A stretch of 64,000 nt of DNA from Oscillospiraceae bacterium (GCA_020054675.1 JAIHAL010000003.1:186001-250000), one strand, 5' to 3'; numbered from the stretch's first letter, positions 15,435-25,594 are shown. The notes: generated by a model not told the origin, from the sequence alone. A program made the numbers and translations.

Positions 15435-18035
15435 ATGAACGCTCAAAAATTTACGCAAAAATCCATTGAGGCATTAAATGATGCCCAAAACCTTGCTATT
15501 GAATACCAAAATATGCAAATAGAACAGGAGCATTTGCTCTTTTCGCTGCTTGACCAAGAGGGAGGGCTTATCCCGGAACTGTTAAAGAAAATGGAAACTG
15601 ACCCTCAAAGCGTAAAGACGGCGGTTAAAAATGCTATTGAAGGTATGCCCAGAGTTACCGGAAGCGGCAGGGAGCCGGGGAAGATTTACGTTTCCCAAGA
15701 GGTCGACAGGACTTTAAATGATGCTGAAAATCAGGCAAAAAGAATGCAGGATGAGTATGTTTCGGTTGAGCATATTATGCTTGCACTTTTTGATATGGCA
15801 AATTCAAGGCTTAAGGAAATTTTCAGAAGATATGGCATTGAAAAAAATAAATTCCTTCAAGTGCTTGCCTCGGTGAGAGGAAATACAAAGGTGACGTCTG
15901 ATAATCCCGAAAGCACTTATGATGTGCTTAAAAAATACGGACAGGATTTAGTGGAACTTGCAAGGAACCAAAAGCTTGACCCGGTTATCGGACGCGACAG
16001 CGAAATACGGAATGTTATAAGGATTCTTTCAAGGAAAACAAAAAACAATCCTGTGCTTATAGGCGAGCCGGGAGTCGGAAAAACTGCCATTGCCGAGGGC
16101 CTTGCTTTAAGGATAGTAAGGGGCGACGTTCCCGATAATTTGAAAAACCGCAAAATCTTTTCGCTTGATATGGGTGCGCTTATCGCAGGAGCAAAATTTA
16201 GAGGAGAATTTGAGGAAAGGCTTAAAGCCGTTTTGCAGGAGGTTAAAAAATCCGAGGGTGGCATAATTCTTTTCATTGATGAACTGCATACCATTGTCGG
16301 CGCAGGAAAAACCGACGGCGCAATGGATGCGGGAAACCTTTTGAAGCCGATGCTTGCAAGAGGGGAACTGCACTGCATAGGCGCCACAACACTTAATGAA
16401 TACCGCCAGTACATTGAAAAAGATGCGGCGCTTGAAAGACGTTTCCAACCGGTGCTGGTCGACGAGCCTACTGTGGAGGATACGATTTCAATACTCAGAG
16501 GGCTTAAAGAGCGCTACGAGGTTTACCATGGGGTAAAAATCCAAGACCAGGCACTTATTGCCGCAGCAACGCTTTCAAACAGATATATTTCCGACCGTTT
16601 TTTGCCGGATAAGGCAATAGACCTTGTGGACGAGGCGTGCGCAATGATAAGGACGGAAATGGATTCAATGCCTGCCGAACTTGATGAAATTTCAAGGAAA
16701 ATAATGCAGCATGAAATAGAAGAGGCGGCGCTTAAAAAGGAAACCGACAGGCTTTCAAAAGAGCATTTGGAGGAAATTCAAAAAGAACTTGCCGAAATGC
16801 GCGAAAAATTTAAAGAGATGAAGGCAAAATGGGAAAACGAAAAGGCGGCAATTTCAAAGGTTCAAAAGCTGCGTGAAGAAATAGAACAGGTAAACGCCGA
16901 TATCCAAAAGGCGGAGCGTGAATATGACCTCAACAAGGCGGCAGAGCTTAAATACGGAAAACTTCCCGGGCTTCAAAAACAGCTTGAACAGGAAGAAAAA
17001 GCAGCAGAGCAGGCAGGCGGCGAAAGCAGTCTTTTGCGCGACAGGGTAACTGAAGAGGAAATTGCAAGGATTATATGCCGCTGGACGGGAATACCGGTTT
17101 CAAAGCTTATGGAGGGTGAAAGGGAAAAACTTCTGCGGCTTGAAAGCATTTTGCATGAAAGGGTAATAGGACAGGATGAGGCAGTACAAAAGGTAAGTGA
17201 GGCAATCATTCGCTCACGCGCTGGAATTCAGGACCCAAACAGGCCGATAGGCTCATTCCTTTTCCTTGGTCCTACCGGCGTCGGAAAAACCGAGCTTGCA
17301 AAGGCGCTTGCCCAGGCGCTTTTTGATGATGAACACAATATAGTCCGTATAGATATGAGCGAATATATGGAGAAATTTTCGGTAAGCAGGCTTATCGGAG
17401 CGCCTCCGGGATATGTGGGATATGAGGAGGGCGGACAGCTTACCGAGGCAGTGCGCAGAAAACCTTATTCAGTTGTGCTCTTTGATGAAATTGAAAAGGC
17501 GCATCCGGATGTGTTCAACATCCTTTTGCAGGTGCTTGATGACGGACGCATTACCGATTCGCAGGGCAGGACGGTGGATTTTAAGAATACCATAATTATA
17601 CTCACATCAAACCTTGGCTCACAGTATATCCTTGAAGGAATAACTGAGGATAATGAAATTTCGGACGAGGCAAAATCAGCGGTAAATTCGCTTTTAAGAC
17701 AAAGCTTCAGACCGGAATTCTTAAACCGTCTTGATGAAATTGTATTTTACAAGCCGCTTTCAAAGACGGAAATTTACTCCATTGTGGACCTTATGCTTGC
17801 CGATTTGCGCCGCAGGCTTAAAGACAAGGAGCTTTCCGTTTCGGTAAGCGAACGTGCCAAGGATTTTATCGTGGAACAGGGCTATGACCATATTTACGGC
17901 GCAAGGCCTTTGAAGAGGTATATCCAGCGCAATGTTGAAACCCTTATTGCAAAGGCAATCATTTCAAAGGATTTGTCGCCCGGAACCGAACTTAAAGTTG
18001 ATTTTGACGGCACAAAGCTTGTGCTTGAAGATTAA
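15435..18035 (+). CDS. clpB: ClpB disaggregase (AAA+ chaperone)
   Basis: 866-residue ClpB. In order it has the Clp N-domain (1-145), AAA-1 with Walker [10 protein letters not shown] and Walker B LFIDELH, a coiled-coil middle domain about 410-530 (long K/E-rich helices), and AAA-2 with [28 protein letters not shown] and [10 protein letters not shown]. The middle domain is what separates ClpB from ClpC. Together with DnaK it pulls proteins out of aggregates using ATP. SD GGAGGTG precedes ATG 15435. I saw no CIRCE or CtsR operator in the short upstream gap; control may come from the promoter before the RHH gene. Confidence 0.97.
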   Translation: MNAQKFTQKSIEALNDAQNLAIEYQNMQIEQEHLLFSLLDQEGGLIPELLKKMETDPQSVKTAVKNAIEGMPRVTGSGREPGKIYVSQEVDRTLNDAENQAKRMQDEYVSVEHIMLALFDMANSRLKEIFRRYGIEKNKFLQVLASVRGNTKVTSDNPESTYDVLKKYGQDLVELARNQKLDPVIGRDSEIRNVIRILSRKTKNNPVLIGEPGVGKTAIAEGLALRIVRGDVPDNLKNRKIFSLDMGALIAGAKFRGEFEERLKAVLQEVKKSEGGIILFIDELHTIVGAGKTDGAMDAGNLLKPMLARGELHCIGATTLNEYRQYIEKDAALERRFQPVLVDEPTVEDTISILRGLKERYEVYHGVKIQDQALIAAATLSNRYISDRFLPDKAIDLVDEACAMIRTEMDSMPAELDEISRKIMQHEIEEAALKKETDRLSKEHLEEIQKELAEMREKFKEMKAKWENEKAAISKVQKLREEIEQVNADIQKAEREYDLNKAAELKYGKLPGLQKQLEQEEKAAEQAGGESSLLRDRVTEEEIARIICRWTGIPVSKLMEGEREKLLRLESILHERVIGQDEAVQKVSEAIIRSRAGIQDPNRPIGSFLFLGPTGVGKTELAKALAQALFDDEHNIVRIDMSEYMEKFSVSRLIGAPPGYVGYEEGGQLTEAVRRKPYSVVLFDEIEKAHPDVFNILLQVLDDGRITDSQGRTVDFKNTIIILTSNLGSQYILEGITEDNEISDEAKSAVNSLLRQSFRPEFLNRLDEIVFYKPLSKTEIYSIVDLMLADLRRRLKDKELSVSVSERAKDFIVEQGYDHIYGARPLKRYIQRNVETLIAKAIISKDLSPGTELKVDFDGTKLVLED

Positions 18036-18070
18036 AAAATCGCTCCCGCGAAAAACGGGAGCGATTTTTT
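18034..18070 (+). terminator. Terminator after clpB
   Basis: Stem AAAAAATCGCTCCCG paired with CGGGAGCGATTTTTT around a GAAAAA-type loop, starting at the clpB stop. The A- and T-runs on both sides let it also stop the convergent desulfoferrodoxin transcript. Confidence 0.9.
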
Positions 18071-18079
18071 GATGCGCTT

Positions 18080-18457
18080 TTAAATATTTGCTTTCCAAAG
18101 CCCATGGAGGTTGCAGTAAGCATATGCGGCAATTGCTTCATCGTCTGCAAGCTCAAATACGGCTTCCGGCTTTTCTCCGGGATTTAAAGCCCGTCTTTGG
18201 CCGCCATGCTTTGTTTCAAGGTAAATCCATGCAATAAAGTGTTCGGCGGTCATGGGATGTTCAACGCTTCCAACTTTAACGGAAACCTTATTGCCTTCAA
18301 CAGTGACTACCGGTACATGTTTTTCATGAGCGGCGTCAGTGGTGTTTGGAATAAGCTCTGTCATTTGTTCTCCGCAGCAGCTCATAGGAACTCCGGAATC
18401 ATGGAGCATGCCTATAATATTCCCGCAGTGTTTGCAGATAAAAAACCTTTTTCCCAT
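18080..18457 (-). CDS. Desulfoferrodoxin (superoxide reductase)
   Basis: 125-residue desulfoferrodoxin. Centre I cysteines are C8-x2-C11 and the C27-C28 pair. Centre II ligands are the histidines in EKHVP, VEHPM and AEHFI plus the C-x-x-H of YCNLHGLW. It reduces superoxide to peroxide without making oxygen, a standard defence in strict anaerobes. ATG 18457 has AGGAGG upstream, which rules out the longer start at 18484. It is downstream of, and probably transcribed separately from, the alarmone synthetase gene on the same strand. Confidence 0.92.
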   Translation of the reverse strand: MGKRFFICKHCGNIIGMLHDSGVPMSCCGEQMTELIPNTTDAAHEKHVPVVTVEGNKVSVKVGSVEHPMTAEHFIAWIYLETKHGGQRRALNPGEKPEAVFELADDEAIAAYAYCNLHGLWKANI

Positions 18458-18529
18458 AATATTCAACCTCCTGTTATTTTGCAAACCAAAGTTTGCTTAT
18501 GCAAATAATAGCATATTGAAGTCCGGCTG

Positions 18530-19237
18530 TCAATCTTCGGAGCCGTCGGAAATTACTTTTTTAAGGTTTTCAACTTGGCTGTGCAGGTTCTGCATCCTCA
18601 AATCGGTTGAGGATATTATATCCGCACATTCTTTAAGCTCGGCGGCAATTTCAGGCGGAACATTGCCGCCAGCCTTGTAATGGAGCTGGTGTTCAAGACT
18701 TGCCCAAAAATCCATGGCAATTGTGCGTATTTGAACCTCCACCTTTACTTTTTCCATCCTGTCTGAGAAGAATACCGGAACCTTTACTACAATATGCAGG
18801 CTTCGATAACCGTTTGGTTTGGGATTTTTTATATAATCCACGATTTTTACGACTTCTATGTCATTTTGGCTCATCAAAAGCCTTGCGACGGTGTAGATGT
18901 CGTTTATATAGGAACATATAACCCTTATCCCTGCAATATCGTTAAGGTTTTCCTTTGCTGATTGCGCGCTGACTTCAAAGCCTTTTCTTGAAAGCTTTTC
19001 AAAAATGCTTTGCGGCGATTTGACCCGCCTTTGAATTTGGTGAATTGGATTTCGTTTGTTTTTCACTTGGAATTCGCTGTCAAGGATTTCAAGCTTTGTT
19101 GCAATTTCCTTTGTTGCGGATTCGTACATGTTTTCCATTTCAAGGAGCTCTTGGGCAAAGTCTATTATGCTTGATGCAAGGCTTTGCCCGCCCTGTTCCA
19201 TAAACAGATTGGCAACTTGTGTGTTTTCGGTCGGCAT
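18530..19237 (-). CDS. Small alarmone synthetase, RelA/SpoT-domain GTP pyrophosphokinase
   Basis: 235-residue stand-alone (p)ppGpp synthetase (RelQ/RelP type) without hydrolase or TGS/ACT domains. Key motifs: DIAGIRVICSYINDIYTVA, the G-loop region KNPKPNGYRSLH with its base-stacking tyrosine, VEVQIRT with the metal glutamate, and SLEHQLHYK. It transfers pyrophosphate from ATP to GDP or GTP. GAAAGG precedes ATG 19237. It starts 24 nt after the stop of the second ABC subunit, so it may be cotranscribed with the MarR-controlled exporter, tying alarmone supply to drug or envelope stress (inference). RelQ versus RelP cannot be decided by eye. Confidence 0.88.
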   Translation of the reverse strand: MPTENTQVANLFMEQGGQSLASSIIDFAQELLEMENMYESATKEIATKLEILDSEFQVKNKRNPIHQIQRRVKSPQSIFEKLSRKGFEVSAQSAKENLNDIAGIRVICSYINDIYTVARLLMSQNDIEVVKIVDYIKNPKPNGYRSLHIVVKVPVFFSDRMEKVKVEVQIRTIAMDFWASLEHQLHYKAGGNVPPEIAAELKECADIISSTDLRMQNLHSQVENLKKVISDGSED

Positions 19238-19261
19238 TTCAAATCCCTTTCCGGAGTAAAT

Positions 19262-21130
19262 TTAGGCTTCTTCGCCCACTGTTTCAAACTGGCTGTTGTA
19301 GAGGTTTGCGTAAAATCCGTTAAGCGCCAGCAGTTCCTCGTGAGTGCCTTTTTCAACAATATCCCCGTTGTTCATGACAAGAATAAGGTCTGCATTTCTT
19401 ATTGTTGAAAGGCGGTGCGCAATGATAAAGCTTGTTCTTCCTTTCATGAGATTGTCCATGGCCTTTTGGATGAGAATTTCGGTTCTTGTGTCAACCGAGC
19501 TTGTTGCCTCGTCCAAAATAAGGATTTTCGGGTCGGAAAGCACTGCCCTTGCTATGGTGAGGAGCTGCTTTTGTCCTTGCGAAACGTTGCTTGCCTCCTC
19601 GTTCAAAACCATATCATAGCCATCTGGGAGAGTCCTTATAAAGTGGTCGGCTTGGGCTGTTTTTGCGGCGGCAATAACTTCCTCATCGGTTGCATCAAGC
19701 TTTCCGTAGCGGATGTTTTCCTTAATGGAGGCGTTGTAAAGCCATGTATCCTGCAAAACCATTCCGAAGAGACTTCTTAACCCGTTCCTTGTGAATTGCT
19801 TTACATCATAGCCGTCTATGAGGATTGCTCCGTTGGTTACATCATAGAATCTCATAAGCAGCTTTACGATTGTTGTCTTTCCGGCTCCGGTGGGGCCTAC
19901 TATCGCAATCTTTTTGCCCGGCTCGACAATGGCCGAAAAATCCTTTATAATCGTTTTTTCCGGGTTGTAGCCAAAATTTACATGAGCAAACTGCACCGAA
20001 CCTTCAATTTCATTTGTGGGGACAGGATTTTCCGGGTCAGGGGCTTCTTCGCTTTCTTCAAGGAACTTAAAGATTCTTTCGGCTGCCGCGGCGGTTTGCT
20101 GCAAAACGTTAGACATATTTGCAACTTGCGAGATTGGCTGGGTGAACTGCCTCATATACTGGATGAACGCTTGGATATCTCCGACGGATATTTTCCCGTT
20201 TGCGGCAAAATATCCTCCAAGTATGCATATTGCAACATAGCCGAGGTTTCCGACAAAAATCATTACAGGCATCATTATGCCGGATAGGAACTGCGACTTC
20301 CATGCTGAACTGCACAGCTCTTTATTATATTCATTAAAGCGCCTTACTGATTCCTCTTCTCCGTTAAAAGCCTTTACTATTATGTGGCTTCCGAACATCT
20401 CCTCAATGTGTCCGTTTACATGGCCCAAATATTCCTGCTGGGCGGTAAAATGCTTTTGGGAGATTTTTACGATGAAGCTGATTAAAACAAATGAAAGCGG
20501 GAGCACAAAAAGAGCTATTACTGTCATTTGCCAGCTTATTGAAAACATCATTATAAGAATTCCTATTATTGTTGCAATGGAGGAGATTATCTGCGTTACG
20601 CTTTGGTTAAGGCTCTGGCTTATCGCATCCACATCGTTGGTTATGTGAGAAAGCACTTCGCCATAGCTTTTTGTGTCAAAATATTTAAGCGGGAGCCTGT
20701 TTATTTTTGCGAAAATATCTTTTCTGAGCTGATAGGTTATTTTCATTGAAATATTTGACATCACAAAGCCTTGCAAGTATCCAAATCCGGCGCTTACCGC
20801 ATAAAATCCTATAAGGATGAACATGATGTTCCTTATATAGCCAAAATCTATCCCATCGCCGGTTCCAGTGATTTTTTCCATTATGCCGTTGTAAAGCTCT
20901 GTGGTTACAAGCCCGAGTATTTTCGGACCGACTATGTTGAATATCGTTGAAGCAACTGCAAGGATAATAACTATTAAAACTGCAGCCTTATATTTGCCTA
21001 TATAGGCGATAAGCTTTTTAAACGCGCCTTTAAAATCCTTTGCCTTTTCTCCCGGAATCGGAACCGGAGGGCCTCCCATAGGGCCTTGGCCGCGCCTTTG
21101 CTGAGGCCTTTTCATATCCTTTTCGCTCAT
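19262..21130 (-). CDS. ABC exporter half-transporter, canonical NBD
   Basis: 622-residue ABC exporter subunit: a Pro/Gln/Arg-rich N-terminus (about 1-30), a six-helix ABC-type-1 membrane domain (about 35-330) and a nucleotide-binding domain with Walker A GPTGAGKTT, signature NVSQGQKQ, Walker B ILILDEATSSVD and the H-loop IIAHRLST. The catalytic glutamate is present. It overlaps the upstream ABC gene by four bases (ATGA), so the two products most likely pair as a heterodimer of the multidrug type (BmrC/BmrD-like). Substrate is unknown. Confidence 0.93.
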   Translation of the reverse strand: MSEKDMKRPQQRRGQGPMGGPPVPIPGEKAKDFKGAFKKLIAYIGKYKAAVLIVIILAVASTIFNIVGPKILGLVTTELYNGIMEKITGTGDGIDFGYIRNIMFILIGFYAVSAGFGYLQGFVMSNISMKITYQLRKDIFAKINRLPLKYFDTKSYGEVLSHITNDVDAISQSLNQSVTQIISSIATIIGILIMMFSISWQMTVIALFVLPLSFVLISFIVKISQKHFTAQQEYLGHVNGHIEEMFGSHIIVKAFNGEEESVRRFNEYNKELCSSAWKSQFLSGIMMPVMIFVGNLGYVAICILGGYFAANGKISVGDIQAFIQYMRQFTQPISQVANMSNVLQQTAAAAERIFKFLEESEEAPDPENPVPTNEIEGSVQFAHVNFGYNPEKTIIKDFSAIVEPGKKIAIVGPTGAGKTTIVKLLMRFYDVTNGAILIDGYDVKQFTRNGLRSLFGMVLQDTWLYNASIKENIRYGKLDATDEEVIAAAKTAQADHFIRTLPDGYDMVLNEEASNVSQGQKQLLTIARAVLSDPKILILDEATSSVDTRTEILIQKAMDNLMKGRTSFIIAHRLSTIRNADLILVMNNGDIVEKGTHEELLALNGFYANLYNSQFETVGEEA

Positions 21131-23241
21131 TGCAATTCCTCCTTTGAAAGCTGCGAAGACGCTATTTCAAGATAAGTCGGGCATGAGGCGAGGAGTTCCC
21201 TGTGCGTACCCATTCCGACGATTTTGCCTTCGTCGAGCACTATTATTTGTTCGGCGTTCATTATTGTGCTTACCCTTTGCGCAACGATTATAACCGTGCT
21301 TTCGCCGGTGTATTCTTTAAGCGCTTTTCTTAAAGCGGCATCGGTTTTGAAGTCAAGCGCCGAAAAGCTGTCGTCAAAGATGTAGATTTTAGGCTTTTTA
21401 ACAAGTGCCCTTGCAATGGAAAGCCTTTGCTTTTGCCCGCCGGAAACATTGGTGCCGCCTTCGGCTATTTCCTTTTCAAATCCGACGTCGGGCTTGGAGA
21501 TGAATTCCATGGCCTGCGCCACTGTTGCGGCGGTTTTTATTTCCTCATCGCTTGCATCTTTTTTTCCGTATCGCAAATTTGAAGCAATTGTTCCGGAATG
21601 GAGCACTCCCTTTTGCGGGACATATCCTATTAAATCCCTAAGTTCTTTTTGGGGGAGTTCCCTTACGTCAATTCCATCCACAAGGATTTGCCCGGCGGTC
21701 ACATCATAAAAACGGGGGATGAGGTTGATGAGCGTGCTCTTGCCGGCGCCCGTTGAACCGATTATTGCGGTTGTTTTGCCCGGCTCCGCAGTGAAGGTTA
21801 TGTTTTCAAGGGCATTTTCTTCGGCACCGTAATATTTAAACGAAACGTTTTTAAATTCAACCCTGCCGTTAGGAGCCTGCTGAAACTTTTTGGGTTTTTT
21901 TGGGTCAACGATTGAAGGCTGTGTCGAGAGGACTTCCGCAATTCTGTCCGCTGAAACCGAGGCTCTTGGAATCATTATAAACATCATTGAAAGCATGAGG
22001 AAGGACATGATTATCTGCATTGAATACTGCATAAATGCCATCATGTCTCCGACCTTCATTTCGGCATCGGAAATTTTGTTAGCACCAACCCATACTATAA
22101 GCAATACGGAAAGATTCATGACAAACATTATTGCCGGGAACATGAATACCATAACCCTGCTTATAAAGAGCATTACGCCGGTTAAATCCTTATTTGCCTT
22201 GTCAAACCGTTCTTTTTCAAAATCCTGGTTGCCGAATGCTCTTACGGCCATAATTCCGCTTAAATTTTCCCTTGCAACAAGATTCAATTTGTCTATAAGC
22301 TTTTGGGTGATTTTAAATTTCGGCACTGCAATGTTGAATACCGCTATTATCATTATTATAAGCACCGCAACGGTAAGCGCAATTACCCATGAGATTGACG
22401 GACCTTTCCTTAAAGCCATGATTGTTCCGCCAACGCCTATAATCGGGGAGTAAAAGAGCATTCTTATCGCCATTATGATAAGCATCTGCACCTGAGTTAC
22501 GTCATTTGTGGTTCTTGTTATAAGGGATGAGGTTGAAAACCTGTCAAATTCGCTGCTTGAAAAGCTTTCAACCCTTGAAAACAAATCATACCTTATGTTG
22601 CGGCAGCTTTCCGCGGCAATCCTTGAAGCAAGGTATCCGACTGCAATTGCCGCCGCCGTGCCTATAAGGGTAATTACAAGCATTATCATGCCTGTTTTTA
22701 TGATGTAGGAAAGCTGAATTGATTCCAAATCCATGCCAAGGTCGGTATAAATTTGCTTTACCGCGGCTATGCCGACTTGTTTAAGCATTTGTTCATCCAT
22801 CATTTCAACGCTCATTACCGCATCGGTTATTTCCGTACCCTTCATTGCGTAATAAGCTATTCCTGCCGACTTGCTGAGAATGTTTCCTATTTCATCAAGT
22901 TCTTCTTTTGTCAGATTGTCTTTAAGAACATAGATATTTTTGTCCTTTGATGCCGGATACTTTGAAGTATAATTTTCATCACCGGCCTTTATAAGGACAT
23001 AGGAATCGGAAATTTTCTTTGCATCGTCCGGCTTCATAAGGCTGCCGAGCTGCATAAAATAAGTTTCGCTCATTGCATCGGGCACGGTGCTGGTTATGCC
23101 GGATTGCTGCAAGCCTACGTTTACTATATCGGACATATAATTTGGCAAATTAAGGTCGCATATTGCTTCCACAAACAGAAAGACAATAGCGGCTATTATC
23201 ATTGGGATAAATGGCTTTAAATATTTTGCCAGCTTTGACAT
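21127..23241 (-). CDS. ABC exporter half-transporter, degenerate NBD and enlarged extracellular loop
   Basis: 704-residue ABC exporter subunit. ATG 23241 is chosen because it lies one base after the MarR stop; the longer frame would overlap marR. After the first helix (about 10-30) there is an unusual insertion of some 130 residues (VGLQQSG to about DLESIQLS), predicted extracytoplasmic, before helix 2. The NBD has GSTGAGKST and NVSGGQKQR, but Walker B reads IYIFDDSFSALD, so the catalytic glutamate is aspartate. One degenerate site is typical of heterodimeric exporters. The partner is the next gene. Confidence 0.92.
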   Translation of the reverse strand: MSKLAKYLKPFIPMIIAAIVFLFVEAICDLNLPNYMSDIVNVGLQQSGITSTVPDAMSETYFMQLGSLMKPDDAKKISDSYVLIKAGDENYTSKYPASKDKNIYVLKDNLTKEELDEIGNILSKSAGIAYYAMKGTEITDAVMSVEMMDEQMLKQVGIAAVKQIYTDLGMDLESIQLSYIIKTGMIMLVITLIGTAAAIAVGYLASRIAAESCRNIRYDLFSRVESFSSSEFDRFSTSSLITRTTNDVTQVQMLIIMAIRMLFYSPIIGVGGTIMALRKGPSISWVIALTVAVLIIMIIAVFNIAVPKFKITQKLIDKLNLVARENLSGIMAVRAFGNQDFEKERFDKANKDLTGVMLFISRVMVFMFPAIMFVMNLSVLLIVWVGANKISDAEMKVGDMMAFMQYSMQIIMSFLMLSMMFIMIPRASVSADRIAEVLSTQPSIVDPKKPKKFQQAPNGRVEFKNVSFKYYGAEENALENITFTAEPGKTTAIIGSTGAGKSTLINLIPRFYDVTAGQILVDGIDVRELPQKELRDLIGYVPQKGVLHSGTIASNLRYGKKDASDEEIKTAATVAQAMEFISKPDVGFEKEIAEGGTNVSGGQKQRLSIARALVKKPKIYIFDDSFSALDFKTDAALRKALKEYTGESTVIIVAQRVSTIMNAEQIIVLDEGKIVGMGTHRELLASCPTYLEIASSQLSKEELQ

Positions 23242-23242
23242 C

Positions 23243-23731
23243 TCAATTATCATCCTTTCGGGAGTTTTGTTCGCTTTTCTTTTCGTCGCATATATTTTCA
23301 AGGATATCGCCAAGTTTTTCAAAAATCCGGATAAGTTCATCCGAATCATGTTCGCCTAATTTTTCAAGTACCTGCGCAAAAAAGTTGTTCGCCTCTTCCT
23401 CGCTTTTTTCGACAAATTCTTCGCCTTTTTCGGTAAGGCTTAAAAAAATCCTCCTCCTGTCCTGTTTGTCATAAATTCTTTCAACGAGTCCTCTTTTTTC
23501 CAAATCGGTTATCATAAAAGTGATTGCGGGTTTAGAAACGTTCATGAACATGCTGAGGTCCGATATTTTTATTTTTTCTCCGAGCGACTGAGCTTTTTTA
23601 ATTCTGCGCAGCGCCATAATACCGGGCCTTGGCACTCCATCCATGCTTTCGGACATGATATGGAGCCTTACTGCCGCTTTTTTAATTCTTTGCAGTGTTT
23701 CATAAAACTTAAACCCCTTGCCTTCTTCCAT
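23243..23731 (-). CDS. MarR-family transcriptional regulator
   Basis: 162-residue winged-helix regulator with the MarR core: recognition region KISDLSMFMNVSKPAITFMITDLEKRGLVERIYDKQDRRR with the conserved DxRR of the wing, then a long C-terminal dimerisation helix rich in E/K. ATG 23731 follows GGGGGA; TTG 23749 is the longer alternative. It heads an operon with two ABC half-transporters, one base before the first. A palindrome over its own promoter suggests autorepression relieved by a ligand. Confidence 0.9.
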   Translation of the reverse strand: MEEGKGFKFYETLQRIKKAAVRLHIMSESMDGVPRPGIMALRRIKKAQSLGEKIKISDLSMFMNVSKPAITFMITDLEKRGLVERIYDKQDRRRIFLSLTEKGEEFVEKSEEEANNFFAQVLEKLGEHDSDELIRIFEKLGDILENICDEKKSEQNSRKDDN

Positions 23732-23776
23732 TTTGCATCCCCCAAACAATTTACGGGCTAAAAAATTAACCCGCTT

Positions 23777-23811
23777 AATAGTTATTATACTTAACTATTT
23801 TATATTGTCAA
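23777..23811 (-). promoter_or_regulatory. marR-ABC operon promoter with overlapping palindromic operator
   Basis: Reading the minus strand, TTGACA (23806-23811) and TATAAT (23784-23789) are 16 nt apart. An 8-bp inverted repeat, AATAGTTA (23777-23784) and TAACTATT (23792-23799), brackets the -10. A regulator bound there would block polymerase, as MarR proteins commonly do. Confidence 0.75.
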
Positions 23812-23851
23812 TAGAAATCTATTAAATGTTATAATTTTAACGAAAAATTAA

Positions 23852-23873
23852 CGGCACGCATTGCCGCGTGCCG
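23852..23873 (-). terminator. Terminator after prfC
   Basis: Eight-bp stem CGGCACGC/GCGTGCCG just past the prfC stop, followed on the minus strand by a T-rich run. Confidence 0.75.
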
Positions 23874-23879
23874 AAAATA

Positions 23880-25466
23880 TCAGTTTTTATTGAATTCGGA
23901 GAGAATAAGTCCTTTGTTTCTTTCAAGAGCCCATTTGATGTTCCATTCGCTGGCAAAAAGCAGGAGGTAATTGCCTTTAAAGTCCTGAACAAGCTTTGTT
24001 TCGGAACTGAGGCTGAGCGTTTTAATGTCGAGGTCTTCGTTTTCAATCCAGCGGATGTATTGATATGGCAGACTTTCCCTTATGATGTCTACATTGTATT
24101 CGTTTTTGAGCCTGTATTCGAGAACTTCAAACTGCAAAGCGCCGACAACTCCGACTATTACTTCTTCAAGTCCCGTGTTTGGTTCTTGGAAAATCTGTAT
24201 GGCACCCTCTTGGGCTATTTGGGTTGTGCCTTTTACAAACTGCTTGCGCTTCAAGGTATCTTTTTGCCTTACCCTTGCGAAATGCTCCGGCGCAAAGGTT
24301 GGAATTCCGGCGAATTTAAACTTTTTGTTTGGAGAGCAGATGGTATCTCCGATTGAGAAAATCCCCGGGTCAAACACGCCTATAATGTCGCCGGCATAGG
24401 CTTCTGAGATGATTTCCCTTTCTTGCGCCATAAGCTGCTGCGGCTGGGAAAGCTTCATTTTCTTTTCGCCCTGGACATGCAAAACTTCCATGTCCCTTTC
24501 AAATTTGCCTGAGCAAATCCTTAAAAATGTTATCCTGTCCCTGTGAGCCTTGTTCATGTTTGCCTGTATTTTAAAGACAAATGCAGAAAAATCAGGGTCA
24601 AATGGATTTATTTCGCCTGCGTCGGAAACCCTTGGAAGAGGGGAGGTGGTCATTTTCAAGAAGTCTTCAAGGAAAGGTTCAACTCCGAAATTCGTCAGCG
24701 CCGAACCGAAAAATACAGGGGAGAGCTTTCCTTTTTGCACTGCTTCAAGGTTAAAATCCTCGCTTGCGCCCTCGATAAGCTCAATGTCCTCAGACAAAGT
24801 GTTTTTAAGCTCCGTGCCTATGATTTCTTCAAGCTGCGGGTCATCAAGGGAATATTCCACCGCTTCCGCTTCATGCTGTCCGCCGTTCCCCTTAAAGGCA
24901 ATCATTTTCCTTTTGTTCCTGTCGAAAACCCCTTTGAATTCCTTTCCGGAGCCGACCGGCCAGTTTACGGGATAAGTTTTTATCCCAAGCTCCTTTTCAA
25001 TTTCATCGAGCAAATCAAAGGGATTTTTTGATTCCCTGTCCATCTTGTTTATAAACGTAAAAATAGGGATGTTCCTCATCACACAGACTTTAAACAGCTT
25101 GCGCGTCTGGTTTTCAACGCCCTTTGAAGCGTCAATGACCATTACCGCCGAATCCGCCGCCATAAGGGTGCGGTAGGTATCCTCGGAAAAATCCTGGTGT
25201 CCCGGCGTGTCAAGGATGTTTATGCAGTAATCGTTGTAGTTGAACTGCAAAACGGAAGAGGTAACCGAAATTCCTCTTTGTTTTTCTATTTCCATCCAGT
25301 CGGAAACGGCATGCCTTGAATTCTTTTTGCCTTTTACCGTTCCGGCAAGGGCGATTGCCCCGCCGTAAAGCAGGAATTTTTCAGTAAGCGTGGTTTTTCC
25401 GGCGTCAGGGTGGGATATGATTGCAAAGGTGCGCCGTCTTTCTATTTCTTTTACAAGGTCAGACAA
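23880..25466 (-). CDS. prfC: Peptide chain release factor 3
   Basis: 528-residue RF3, the translational GTPase that recycles RF1/RF2 from the ribosome. The G domain shows SHPDAGKTTLTEK (G1), QRGISVTSS (G2), DTPGHQDF (G3) and FINKMDRE (G4). The C-terminal RF3 domain includes VVGALQFEVLEYRL. The ISHPDAGKTT start and overall length separate it from EF-G and TypA. It is a single gene between the marR promoter and the adhE terminator. Confidence 0.96.
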   Translation of the reverse strand: MSDLVKEIERRRTFAIISHPDAGKTTLTEKFLLYGGAIALAGTVKGKKNSRHAVSDWMEIEKQRGISVTSSVLQFNYNDYCINILDTPGHQDFSEDTYRTLMAADSAVMVIDASKGVENQTRKLFKVCVMRNIPIFTFINKMDRESKNPFDLLDEIEKELGIKTYPVNWPVGSGKEFKGVFDRNKRKMIAFKGNGGQHEAEAVEYSLDDPQLEEIIGTELKNTLSEDIELIEGASEDFNLEAVQKGKLSPVFFGSALTNFGVEPFLEDFLKMTTSPLPRVSDAGEINPFDPDFSAFVFKIQANMNKAHRDRITFLRICSGKFERDMEVLHVQGEKKMKLSQPQQLMAQEREIISEAYAGDIIGVFDPGIFSIGDTICSPNKKFKFAGIPTFAPEHFARVRQKDTLKRKQFVKGTTQIAQEGAIQIFQEPNTGLEEVIVGVVGALQFEVLEYRLKNEYNVDIIRESLPYQYIRWIENEDLDIKTLSLSSETKLVQDFKGNYLLLFASEWNIKWALERNKGLILSEFNKN

Positions 25467-25540
25467 AATTATTCCTCCAAAATAAAATTAAAAGCAAAGT
25501 CCCATTTATTTTATCACTTTTTTGCATGGTTTGCAACAGC

Positions 25541-25576
25541 AAAAAGCTGTCCGCCAAATGCGGCGGGCAGCTTTTG
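25541..25576 (-). terminator. Terminator after adhE
   Basis: Long stem AAAAGCTG-t-CCGCC against GGCGG-g-CAGCTTTT with a short loop, 20 nt past the adhE stop, followed by a T-run on the minus strand. Confidence 0.85.
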
Positions 25577-25594
25577 TCAGAGAGAGTGTTTTTA

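Noticed and set aside
15414-15435. CIRCE or CtsR heat-shock operator for clpB
   Set aside because: Neither the TTAGCACTC/GAGTGCTAA repeat nor GGTCAAA heptads are present here or before the RHH gene.
23242-23349. 36-residue longer start for the first ABC subunit
   Set aside because: It lies wholly inside marR in another frame and adds no signal; ATG 23241 is one base from the marR stop.
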